Shown here: positions 57,348 through 64,000 of the stretch, one piece after another
Position numbering within the stretch: position 1 is the stretch's first letter
Layout: each line of letters begins with the position of its first letter
Made by a program: the position numbers and the translations under genes
Notes under the pieces: model-generated
Told to the model about the DNA's origin: nothing
What the model saw: only the letters and a program-made list of their open reading frames with translations
The model's database searches: none
Assembly: GCF_006265175.1 (NCBI RefSeq)
Contig: NZ_VDCQ01000031.1
Span: 1-64,000 of the forward strand
DNA length: 64,000 bases
Source: Paenibacillus hemerocallicola
GTDB lineage: Bacteria; Bacillota; Bacilli; Paenibacillales; NBRC-103111
Direction: 5' to 3'

Positions 57348-58997
57348 ATGAATGCACCTTTTATGCTGCTTAGTTCCGCGAAAGCCGGAGGGGGATCCCC
57401 GCTAGGCGTGCTCGTACCGAGAAATGTTGCCGCAAACGGGTCGAGCGCCGCTTCGGGAGAAGCAGCCTTCGCCAACAGTTTGATTCAGGCGATGCTCGGA
57501 AGCAATACTTCGGCCGCCTCGGCGCAATCGAACATGCTTGCAACGGATTTATTGGCAAAGCTCGTTGCCGACGGTTCGGCGGGTTCTGATGCGCAGCTTG
57601 GCGATATGCTATCCAGATTGCTTGCCAGTATCGGCATCCATACGGATACGGAAGGCCAAACCGATGGCTCGGCGTCCCAATCTCAGTTTATTAACGCTAT
57701 TGTCTCGGGTCTGCTCTCGCAACTGGCGCCTGCCGAGTCCGCTCAGGAAAGTTCCGACCCAACCGGATTAACGGATAATTTCCGCCAAACCGGTGATTTG
57801 TTGACTCAATGGCTCGAAGGCTTGAATGACGATTTGCAGCTGGACCGTCATCAGGATGTGTTAAACGATATGATGGCATTGATGGAGCTTGCGCAAGCGA
57901 TCGTACAACAATGGCAACAGCCGAATCAGCCTCAAGGCAATTTGGAATCCACGACGGATACCGTAGAGCTGCAGACCAATGGAACCGACTCTGCGTCTGG
58001 CGGCAAACATGCCGAATTGCTGCGAACGCTGCGGCAGCTGACCGATTTGTTGCATAAAAACCCGGAGCAGCGTGAGATCGCCCAAGTCGTGGAAGCATTT
58101 GAGCAGCTTATTGCTCCAATGATCAAAGATGAAGGAGCGAAATCGGCGAACGGTATTGCCCAATTTCAAATTCAAGCGCAGTCTGCCGATGCTCGAACCC
58201 TGTCCGGAACAGCGGCTCCAGTCGCAATCGAACAGCAATCGTTAAGACAAAAGCAGCCCGTTAATGCGGTACATATCCCGAATGGACAACAGCTTGCAAT
58301 CGCGGCGGAAATCATGTCTCGGGGAACCGACTTGAAGGGAAGGCTTGAAGCGCTTGCGGCGAAGTCGGTCGTTCAGCCGCAGATTGCCGCGGTGCAAGCA
58401 ACCGATGTACCGGCAGCTACCGAAACCGTTCGTGATTCGGAACCGGTAGGGGAAGCAGGCAACGCTAATCCGCTGCAGATGAACCATCTCTTCCGCGATT
58501 CGGCGGCGGCTCATCAATCCGTTCAACCGAAGGAGCAGTTCGTCCATGCCGATCGGTTTGCCGACGAGATGGCTCAAGTGTTTAGAAATATGAAGGTCCA
58601 TACGGCAAACGGCTTGTCGGAAGTCCGGATTATGCTGCAGCCCGAGCATTTGGGACACGTTGACGTGAAGGTTTCGATGCAGAACGGACAAATTATCGCG
58701 CAATTTATGGCGGATTCCGTTCACGGCAAAGAAATGCTGGAAAGCCAGCTGTCTCAGCTGAGATCCGTACTGCAATCCCAAGGCTTGCAGGTCGATCGTC
58801 TCGAGGTCATCCATTACGAGCCGCAATATTCCGGAACGTTTCAGGATTCCAGACAGCAGCAGCAGTCTCGGCAGTCCGACCGGAATAATGAGAAATCAAC
58901 GGACTCCGAGCAGCCTCCTGTAGATTTCTTGACGGAGATGGAGAGAATGGCCGGTAAAGCTCCAGGCGGCGATAAATCGTTCGACGTTACGGCTTAG
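57348..58997 (+). CDS. fliK: Flagellar hook-length control protein FliK
   Basis: FliK measures hook length and switches export specificity through FlhB. The 549-residue protein has a long, low-complexity N-terminal ruler rich in Ala, Gln and Ser. The conserved C-terminal domain (about 415-495) reads VRIMLQPEHLGHVDVKVSMQ, then SQLSQLRSVLQSQGLQVDRL. A Gln/Arg-rich tail follows. The ATG at 57348 has AAAGGAGGTGAT. The ruler region is expected to be the least conserved part. Confidence 0.93.
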   Translation: MNAPFMLLSSAKAGGGSPLGVLVPRNVAANGSSAASGEAAFANSLIQAMLGSNTSAASAQSNMLATDLLAKLVADGSAGSDAQLGDMLSRLLASIGIHTDTEGQTDGSASQSQFINAIVSGLLSQLAPAESAQESSDPTGLTDNFRQTGDLLTQWLEGLNDDLQLDRHQDVLNDMMALMELAQAIVQQWQQPNQPQGNLESTTDTVELQTNGTDSASGGKHAELLRTLRQLTDLLHKNPEQREIAQVVEAFEQLIAPMIKDEGAKSANGIAQFQIQAQSADARTLSGTAAPVAIEQQSLRQKQPVNAVHIPNGQQLAIAAEIMSRGTDLKGRLEALAAKSVVQPQIAAVQATDVPAATETVRDSEPVGEAGNANPLQMNHLFRDSAAAHQSVQPKEQFVHADRFADEMAQVFRNMKVHTANGLSEVRIMLQPEHLGHVDVKVSMQNGQIIAQFMADSVHGKEMLESQLSQLRSVLQSQGLQVDRLEVIHYEPQYSGTFQDSRQQQQSRQSDRNNEKSTDSEQPPVDFLTEMERMAGKAPGGDKSFDVTA

Positions 58998-59080
58998 GCG
59001 CTGTTGCGCAACGACGAAACATGCCAGCACGATATTACGCAATAGAACCTTAATGCAGCTGGCTGAATGGAGGTATTCGA

Positions 59081-59500
59081 ATGGCTACAGTTGCCGTATC
59101 GAACGGAACGTTCTATTACAAAAACGCTGTGGATAAGCAAAAAACCGGCAACAACAATTTGGGGAAGGACGAGTTTCTGAAAATTCTCGTTACCCAGCTA
59201 TCCAATCAGGATCCTACGCAGCCGCTTCAGGATAAAGAGTTCATCGCTCAAATGGCTACTTTCACCTCTGTCGAGCAATTGACGAACATGGCCGGAGAAA
59301 TGAAGCTGCTCCGCCAATCGATCGGATTCAGCTCGGCTTTGATCGGCAAGACGATCGGCTGGACGCAGACGGATTCGAACAGCGAGACGCAAACGCTGTC
59401 CGGGGTCGTAGATTCGATCAAAATCAAGGAAAGCAAGCAATATGCCGTCGTCGGCGATAAGGAAGTGCCGATCGATCAAATAACCGAGATTAAAAGCTAG
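59081..59500 (+). CDS. flgD: Flagellar hook cap protein FlgD
   Basis: FlgD caps the growing hook. The 139-residue protein has the N-terminal signature LGKDEFLKILVTQLSNQDPT, QPLQDKEFIAQMATFTSVEQ, and a short C-terminal beta part (LIGKTIGWTQTDSN...VVDSIKIKESKQYAVVGD). It lacks the longer FNIII-like domain of enterobacterial FlgD, normal for Bacillales (YlxG). TGGAGG precedes the ATG. Confidence 0.95.
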   Translation: MATVAVSNGTFYYKNAVDKQKTGNNNLGKDEFLKILVTQLSNQDPTQPLQDKEFIAQMATFTSVEQLTNMAGEMKLLRQSIGFSSALIGKTIGWTQTDSNSETQTLSGVVDSIKIKESKQYAVVGDKEVPIDQITEIKS

Positions 59501-59511
59501 TAGGTGTGAAC

Positions 59512-59898
59512 ATGACCGATCGAATGACGGTAGGGCATTTGTATCCGAACCCGATTCAGCCGGTTGCCCCAGCGAAGCGCGTCGAACCCGGCGTCCATCA
59601 GCCGCTTGGGACGAAATCGTTTCACGACGTATTCCGCGACAGTCTCGTGCGCGTCAGTCATCATGCCGGTGTGCGGCTGCAGCAGCGGGGTATCGAGCTT
59701 AAGCCGGAGCAAATGGACAAAATTCATACGGCTATCGAGAAGGCGGCTGCCAAAGGCGCGAAGGAATCGTTAATTTTGATGGACAATATGGCGATGATCG
59801 TCAATGTGAAAAACAAAACGATCGTAACCGCCATGGACGGTGCGGCGATGAAAGACAACGTATTCACTCATATCGACAGCGCCGTCATCATTTCGTGA
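59512..59898 (+). CDS. Flagellar operon protein, TIGR02530-like
   Basis: This 128-residue protein sits between flgD and flgE and matches the small family known only from flagellar operons. Conserved segments are KSFHDVFRDSLVRVSHHAGV, LQQRGIELKPEQMDKIHTAI, EKAAAKGAKESLILMDNMAM and IVNVKNKTIVTAMDG. The biochemical role is unknown. The ATG at 59512 has TAGGTG upstream; GTG 59506 has no site. Confidence 0.85.
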   Translation: MTDRMTVGHLYPNPIQPVAPAKRVEPGVHQPLGTKSFHDVFRDSLVRVSHHAGVRLQQRGIELKPEQMDKIHTAIEKAAAKGAKESLILMDNMAMIVNVKNKTIVTAMDGAAMKDNVFTHIDSAVIIS

Positions 59899-59981
59899 TC
59901 GGAAGGGCCGGTCCTAACAGGGAGCCCGGGATTGCGGACCGCTTGAAGCAATCCGAATAAGAAAGAGAATGCTTGCGATGC

Positions 59982-60003
59982 AAGCTTTGCATGCGCAAAG
60001 CTT
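59982..60003 (+). promoter_or_regulatory. Stem-loop immediately before the flgE ribosome binding site
   Basis: AAGCTTTGC (59982-59990) pairs perfectly with GCAAAGCTT (59995-60003) around ATGC. The flgE site AGGAGG begins three bases later, so the stem leaves it open while preventing upstream pairing. It could also be a processing site. Confidence 0.5.
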
Positions 60004-60018
60004 TTAGGAGGAACGCGA

Positions 60019-60837
60019 ATGCTCAGATCCCTTTATTCCGGCGTATCCGGGATGAGAGGCTTCCAGACGAAGCTGGACGTTATCGGAAACAACATTGCAA
60101 ACGTCAATACGATCGGCTTCAAAGGCAGCCGCGCCATGTTCAAAGATATTTTGAGCCAAACGGTCGCCGGCGTCACGGCTCCGGCTGACGGCAACGGCGG
60201 CATTAACGCCAAGCAGATCGGTCTCGGCGTTACGCTAGCGGCCATCGATACGCTGCATACGCCCGGCAGCGCCATGACCACGAATGTCGTAACGGACGTT
60301 CGTATCGACGGAGACGGATTTTTCGCCGTTCAAGCCGGTGAAGACGGCGGCGTTTTTCTGACCCGCGACGGCAACTTCAAGATTGATGCGGCCGGTCAAG
60401 TCGTGACTTCCGACGGCTATCGCGTTATGGGGATAGACGCTCCTCTGGAACCGATCGATACGGCAACGTACACCGCATTTTCAATCGATCAAAGCGGTCA
60501 GTTTATCGGCGTAACCATCGACGGCACTACAGAACCGATTGACGGAATGCAGCTCGCAGTCGTCAAGGTGACGAACCCGTCCGGTTTGGAAAAAGTGGGC
60601 GGCAACATGTACCGGGTTACACCGAACGCCTCGGCTGAAGGCATCGTATATTCGACAGCCAATGATCCAGAGGTAGGTACGGGAGCCATCATTTCCGGTC
60701 AACTGGAAATGTCGAATGTCGATTTGACCGGCGAGTTTACCGAGATGATCGTAGCGCAGCGCGGCTTCCAGGCCAATTCGAAAATCATCACTACATCCGA
60801 CGAAGTATTGCAGGAAGTGCTCGGCCTGAAACGATAA
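60019..60837 (+). CDS. flgE: Flagellar hook protein FlgE (short Bacillales form)
   Basis: The 272-residue protein starts MLRSLYSGVSGMRGFQTKLD, VIGNNIANVNTIGFKGSRAM, then has DGDGFFAVQAGEDGGVFLTR and ends FTEMIVAQRGFQANSKIITT, SDEVLQEVLGLKR. Both rod/hook helical ends are present. The length fits the short B. subtilis hook protein (about 264), not the 400-residue Salmonella form. FlgG would look alike; the position after flgD supports hook. Its expression should follow the operon. Confidence 0.9.
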   Translation: MLRSLYSGVSGMRGFQTKLDVIGNNIANVNTIGFKGSRAMFKDILSQTVAGVTAPADGNGGINAKQIGLGVTLAAIDTLHTPGSAMTTNVVTDVRIDGDGFFAVQAGEDGGVFLTRDGNFKIDAAGQVVTSDGYRVMGIDAPLEPIDTATYTAFSIDQSGQFIGVTIDGTTEPIDGMQLAVVKVTNPSGLEKVGGNMYRVTPNASAEGIVYSTANDPEVGTGAIISGQLEMSNVDLTGEFTEMIVAQRGFQANSKIITTSDEVLQEVLGLKR

Positions 60838-60850
60838 CCGTTTGAACGAC

Positions 60851-60872
60851 CGCCAGGGGATTCCCCCTGGCG
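60851..60872 (+). other. Stable hairpin after flgE
   Basis: CGCCAGGGG (60851-60859) pairs perfectly with CCCCTGGCG (60864-60872). No T-run follows, so it looks like a stabiliser of the flgE mRNA 3' end, not a terminator. Confidence 0.6.
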
Positions 60873-60910
60873 ATCATAAGTAACCGAAGCACGATTTCGG
60901 GAGGGAAAGC

Positions 60911-61132
60911 ATGATACCTGTCACACGGTTGAATGGCAGCAAGCTGACCGTTAACGCATTGTTGATCGAAACGATCGAGGAAACCCCGGATACGCTCATT
61001 ACGCTGACGACCGGAAAAAAATTCATCGTGACCGAAAAGGTGCCGGAAGTGGTTGGCTTGGTTAAAGCGTACATGCAGAATGTCGGAACGATCAGGGTAG
61101 CCGTGAAGAATAATGTCCCGGAGGGTTCATAG
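60911..61132 (+). CDS. flbD: FlbD family flagellar protein (YlzI)
   Basis: This 73-residue protein has the FlbD pattern MIPVTRLNGSKLTVNALLIE, TIEETPDTLITLTTGKKFIV, TEKVPEVVGLVKAY. The family is always near flgE and fliL; the function is not settled. GGGAGGG precedes the ATG. It ends two bases before fliL. Confidence 0.9.
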   Translation: MIPVTRLNGSKLTVNALLIETIEETPDTLITLTTGKKFIVTEKVPEVVGLVKAYMQNVGTIRVAVKNNVPEGS

Positions 61133-61134
61133 TC

Positions 61135-61617
61135 ATGTTCAAGAACAAAATGTTGCAATGGTTAATTATGATCCTCATCGCCATTACCTTGATCGCGCTC
61201 GCCAGCTTCATTCTGTGGGATTATCTGGAGGGTAAAAACCAGCCGACCGATCCGTCCGAGCAAGCTGCCAACTCTGTCGAGAACGTGAAACCTAAGAAGA
61301 TGACCGCTCAGCAAATGAAAGACGCTACCGTGGAAATTAAAGATATTACGACCAATTTGGCCGGCAAAAATTATGTGAAAGTCAATTTCGCTTTTCTATT
61401 GGAAAACACGAAGGCAAAAGAAGAGTTCGAACTGCTCTCGACTCGCGTAAGAGCGACCATTATTCAGACTCTCGCCGACTTGACGGCCGAACAGGCAAGC
61501 GGGTCCAAGGGACAAGATTTGATCAGCACGACGCTTATCAATAAAATCAACCCGATCTTATCCAAAGGTAAATTGGTGCGTGTCGACATCACAGACATTA
61601 ACATCACGAACAACTAA
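61135..61617 (+). CDS. fliL: Flagellar basal-body-associated protein FliL
   Basis: FliL is a membrane protein that surrounds or stabilises the stator. The 160-residue protein has a single N-terminal membrane helix (about 9-31, LIMILIAITLIALASFILWD). A linker and a periplasm-side domain follow: VEIKDITTNLAGKNYVKVNF, EEFELLSTRVRATIIQTLAD, then LINKINPILSKGKLVRVDIT. GGAGGG lies nine bases before the ATG. Confidence 0.93.
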   Translation: MFKNKMLQWLIMILIAITLIALASFILWDYLEGKNQPTDPSEQAANSVENVKPKKMTAQQMKDATVEIKDITTNLAGKNYVKVNFAFLLENTKAKEEFELLSTRVRATIIQTLADLTAEQASGSKGQDLISTTLINKINPILSKGKLVRVDITDINITNN

Positions 61618-61647
61618 GCGAATACCGCGGATAAGGGGGTGATGGAA

Positions 61648-62646
61648 TTGGTAGACGTACTATCGCAAAATGAGATCGATGCTCTGCTCGCCGCGCTGTC
61701 CTCGGGTGAAATGGACGCCGAAGAGCTCAAAAAGGAAGAGACGCAGAAAAAAGTAAAAGCGTATGATTTCAAACGCGCCGTTCGTTTTTCGAAGGATCAT
61801 CTTCGCAGCTTGACGCGGATTCACGAAAACTTCGCCCGCTATTTGACAACGTACTTTTCAGCGCTCCTCAGGACGTTCGTGCAGATCAATGTCATACAGG
61901 TGGAGCAGCTGCCTTACGATGAATTTATACGTTCGATTCCGAAAATGACGATTTTAAATATATTCGAGGCGGAACCTCTCGAAGGCCGGATGGTGCTCGA
62001 GGTGCACCCGAACGTCGCCTACGCCTTGTTGGACCGGCTGCTTGGGGGGCCGGGAAGCTCGCCCGCGAAAATCAATGCGCTCACGGAAATTGAAACGATC
62101 GTCATGGAGCGTATATTCAGCCGGGCATTCGAGAGCTTGCAGGAGGCTTGGAAAACGGTCATCGATTTGACGCCGAGACTTGAAGCGCTGGAAACAAATC
62201 CGCAATTCATGCAAATCGTTTCTCCCAACGAAACGATCGCGCTCATCTCGCTTACGGCCAAAATCGGCGATACGACGGGGATGATCAACTTATGTATTCC
62301 TCATGTTGTCATCGAACCGATCATGCCGCGATTGTCGGTGCATCACCAATTTTTGTCCCAGCGCAAAAGCCGCGCGCCGGAGGAAGTGTCGGCGCTCCAG
62401 GAACGCGTATACATGGCGAAGCTTCCGGTTATAGCGGAGCTGGGAGAATCGGTTATCACCGTTAAGGAATTTTTGAATTTGACCGCAGGCGACGTCATCA
62501 CGTTAAATAAGCCGGTTGACGAAGGGCTGCACATCAAAGTAGGGGATAAGCTCAAATTTATCGGAAGTCCGGGTACGGTTAAAGACAAACTCGCCGTTCA
62601 AGTTACGGAGATTGTCAGCGAAGGGGTAGAAGAAAATGACGAGTAA
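61648..62646 (+). CDS. fliM: Flagellar motor switch protein FliM
   Basis: FliM binds phosphorylated CheY and reverses the motor. The 332-residue protein begins VLSQNEIDALLAALSSGEMD (CheY-binding end), followed by FKRAVRFSKDHLRSLTRIHE, the middle domain with LLDRLLGGPGSS, and a C-terminal SpoA domain (NLTAGDVITLNKPVDEGLHI). The start is probably TTG 61648, about eight bases after AAGGGGG. GTG 61639 and ATG 61642 overlap the ribosome binding site. It overlaps fliY by 11 bases. Confidence 0.95.
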   Translation: MVDVLSQNEIDALLAALSSGEMDAEELKKEETQKKVKAYDFKRAVRFSKDHLRSLTRIHENFARYLTTYFSALLRTFVQINVIQVEQLPYDEFIRSIPKMTILNIFEAEPLEGRMVLEVHPNVAYALLDRLLGGPGSSPAKINALTEIETIVMERIFSRAFESLQEAWKTVIDLTPRLEALETNPQFMQIVSPNETIALISLTAKIGDTTGMINLCIPHVVIEPIMPRLSVHHQFLSQRKSRAPEEVSALQERVYMAKLPVIAELGESVITVKEFLNLTAGDVITLNKPVDEGLHIKVGDKLKFIGSPGTVKDKLAVQVTEIVSEGVEENDE

Positions 62647-63997
62647 AGATTATTTATCGCAGGAAGAAATCGACGCGCTGCTCAGGCAAACAAGCGAAGA
62701 TTTCGGCAGCACCGAATCCTCCGATAACGGCAGTCCCAACGTCGACGATTACTTGAGCCCGATCGAACAGGATGCGTTGGGGGAAATCGGAAATATAACG
62801 TTCGGCAGCGCAGCCACCGCTCTCTCCACCCTGCTAGGCAAAAAAGTCGATATCACGACGCCGAAAGTATCCGTCATCGCCCGGGTAGAGCTGGAAAAAG
62901 AATTTCCGAAGCCGCATGTCGCCATCCATGTCAATTATGTGGACGGCTTCGACGGGATCAATCTGCTGGTCATCAAAACAAAAGATGCCCAAGTAATCGC
63001 CGATCTGATGATGGGCGGCACCGGCAACGTATCGGAAGATATGGAAATGTCGGATATTCACATCAGTGCCGTTCAAGAGGCGATGAACCAGATGATGGGC
63101 TCGTCCGCGACGTCCATGTCGACGATCTTCAATCGGTTCGTCAACATTTCTCCGCCGGGCATCAACATTTTGGATTTGCAGAACGGCGAAGGGAAAGACA
63201 ATTTGCCGCGGGAAGAAGTGTTTGTCAAAATCTCGTTCCGACTCATTATCGGGGATTTGATCGACTCCACGTTAATGCAATTGCTGCCGGTATCTTTCGC
63301 CAAAGATATGGTTTCGATCTTGATGGGCGGAACGGGCATGCAATCGGAGCCCGAACTATCGCCGCCGGTTCCCGAGAGTGCGACACCGGCTTCCTTTTCG
63401 GCTTCGCCCGTATCCCAACCGGATCCTATGGCCGGATACGCGAACAATGCGCCGACGCCGATGCAATTGCCGACAACGCAGTACGATCCTTATCAGCAGC
63501 AGCAGCCGATGCACCATCAACCTCCGATGATGCCTCCTCAGCAGCCTATGTACCAGCAGCCGATGGGTCAACAGCCGATGTACCAACAACCGATGTACCA
63601 GCAGCCCATGTATGAGCAGCCTATGTACCAGCAGCCGCCTCATGCTCCTGCCAACTACGGGGGAATTCCCGGACGCAACGTTAATGTTCAGGCGGCTCAA
63701 TTTTCCAATCTCGGCGGCCCGTCCGTACATGTGGATGAAACAAATCTGAATTTGCTACTGGATATTCCTCTCAAGGTTACCGTAGAATTAGGGAGAACCA
63801 AAAAGCTGATCAAAGACATCTTGGAGTTTTCCCAAGGCTCGATCATCGAGCTGGACAAATTGGCCGGCGAACCGGTCGATATTTTGGTTAACAACAAGCT
63901 GATTGCCAAAGGCGAGGTCGTCGTAATCGACGAAAACTTCGGTGTGCGCGTAACCGACATCATCAGCCAAATGGATCGCATTCAAAAATTACAATAA
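62636..63997 (+). CDS. fliY: Flagellar motor switch phosphatase FliY
   Basis: FliY is both a switch-ring protein and a CheY-P phosphatase. The 453-residue protein has a FliM-like N-terminal peptide (LSQEEIDALLRQ) and the two CheC-type active helices (EQDALGEIGNITFGSAATAL about 44-63; SAVQEAMNQMMGSSATSM about 143-160). A long Pro/Gln/Met linker (about 245-340) contains repeated QQPMY units, and the C-terminal FliN/SpoA domain reads IIELDKLAGEPVDILVNNKL. It ends three bases before the window edge and is complete. It overlaps the fliM end. Confidence 0.96.
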   Translation: MTSKDYLSQEEIDALLRQTSEDFGSTESSDNGSPNVDDYLSPIEQDALGEIGNITFGSAATALSTLLGKKVDITTPKVSVIARVELEKEFPKPHVAIHVNYVDGFDGINLLVIKTKDAQVIADLMMGGTGNVSEDMEMSDIHISAVQEAMNQMMGSSATSMSTIFNRFVNISPPGINILDLQNGEGKDNLPREEVFVKISFRLIIGDLIDSTLMQLLPVSFAKDMVSILMGGTGMQSEPELSPPVPESATPASFSASPVSQPDPMAGYANNAPTPMQLPTTQYDPYQQQQPMHHQPPMMPPQQPMYQQPMGQQPMYQQPMYQQPMYEQPMYQQPPHAPANYGGIPGRNVNVQAAQFSNLGGPSVHVDETNLNLLLDIPLKVTVELGRTKKLIKDILEFSQGSIIELDKLAGEPVDILVNNKLIAKGEVVVIDENFGVRVTDIISQMDRIQKLQ

Positions 63998-64000
63998 TCT

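Noticed and set aside
63356-63730. Leu/His/Arg repeat protein on the minus strand
   Set aside because: Shadow of the QQPMY repeat in fliY.

Overview
The window is a chromosomal segment of a spore-forming, motile, GC-moderate Firmicute. Gene order, strong AGGAGG ribosome binding sites, frequent TTG/GTG starts and long SMC/FtsY/Ffh/flagellar synteny match Bacillales. The YceD-rpmF-fapR-plsX-fab run, the genes linking ylqH and yraN to sucCD, and a dispersed stem-loop repeat point to Paenibacillaceae (Paenibacillus or Cohnella type). No rRNA, tRNA or CRISPR array was seen.

Layout. 1-1845 is accessory: a frame-broken small gene, a candidate small RNA, a HicAB toxin-antitoxin pair and a possible integrase tail. 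1846-7716 is the rsmD-coaD-ylbJ-ylbL-tmcAL-yceD-rpmF block (rRNA/tRNA modification, CoA, sporulation membrane protein, ribosomal protein). 7829-13962 is the lipid block, fapR-plsX-fabH-fabD-fabG-acpP-fabF, headed by a FapR operator. 14095-24012 holds rnc-smc-ftsY, a MutS-family ATPase, csaA, ylxM and ffh (RNA processing, chromosome condensation, SRP targeting). 24154-32019 is the translation and ylq block: rpsP-khpA-rimM-trmD-rplS-lepB-rbgA-rnhB-ylqG-ylqH-yraN.

32020-37208 interrupts the conserved order with genes of local character: an orphan sugar-type solute-binding lipoprotein, a cytosolic TIM-barrel/HEAT-repeat protein, two small uncharacterised proteins and a 71-residue protein that is 45 percent methionine. 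The conserved order resumes at 37209 with yifB, a zinc-ribbon protein, sucCD, dprA, topA, trmFO, hslVU and codY. The xerC/codV gene expected between trmFO and hslV is absent. 49901-63997 is the first half of the fla/che operon: flgB-flgC-fliE-fliF-fliG-fliH-fliI-fliJ-ylxF-fliK-flgD-(TIGR02530-type)-flgE-flbD-fliL-fliM-fliY.

Regulatory logic that can be read directly includes FapR autoregulation of the lipid block, a CodY-like box over the sucC promoter region with codY encoded 9.5 kb downstream, several sigma-A promoters, and factor-independent terminators that bound the transcription units. The items most worth follow-up are the Met-rich peptide, the TIM/HEAT fusion with its orphan binding protein, the two copies of an intergenic stem-loop element, and the ylqG/ylqH pair that resembles a FliK/FlhB C-terminal module outside the fla operon.
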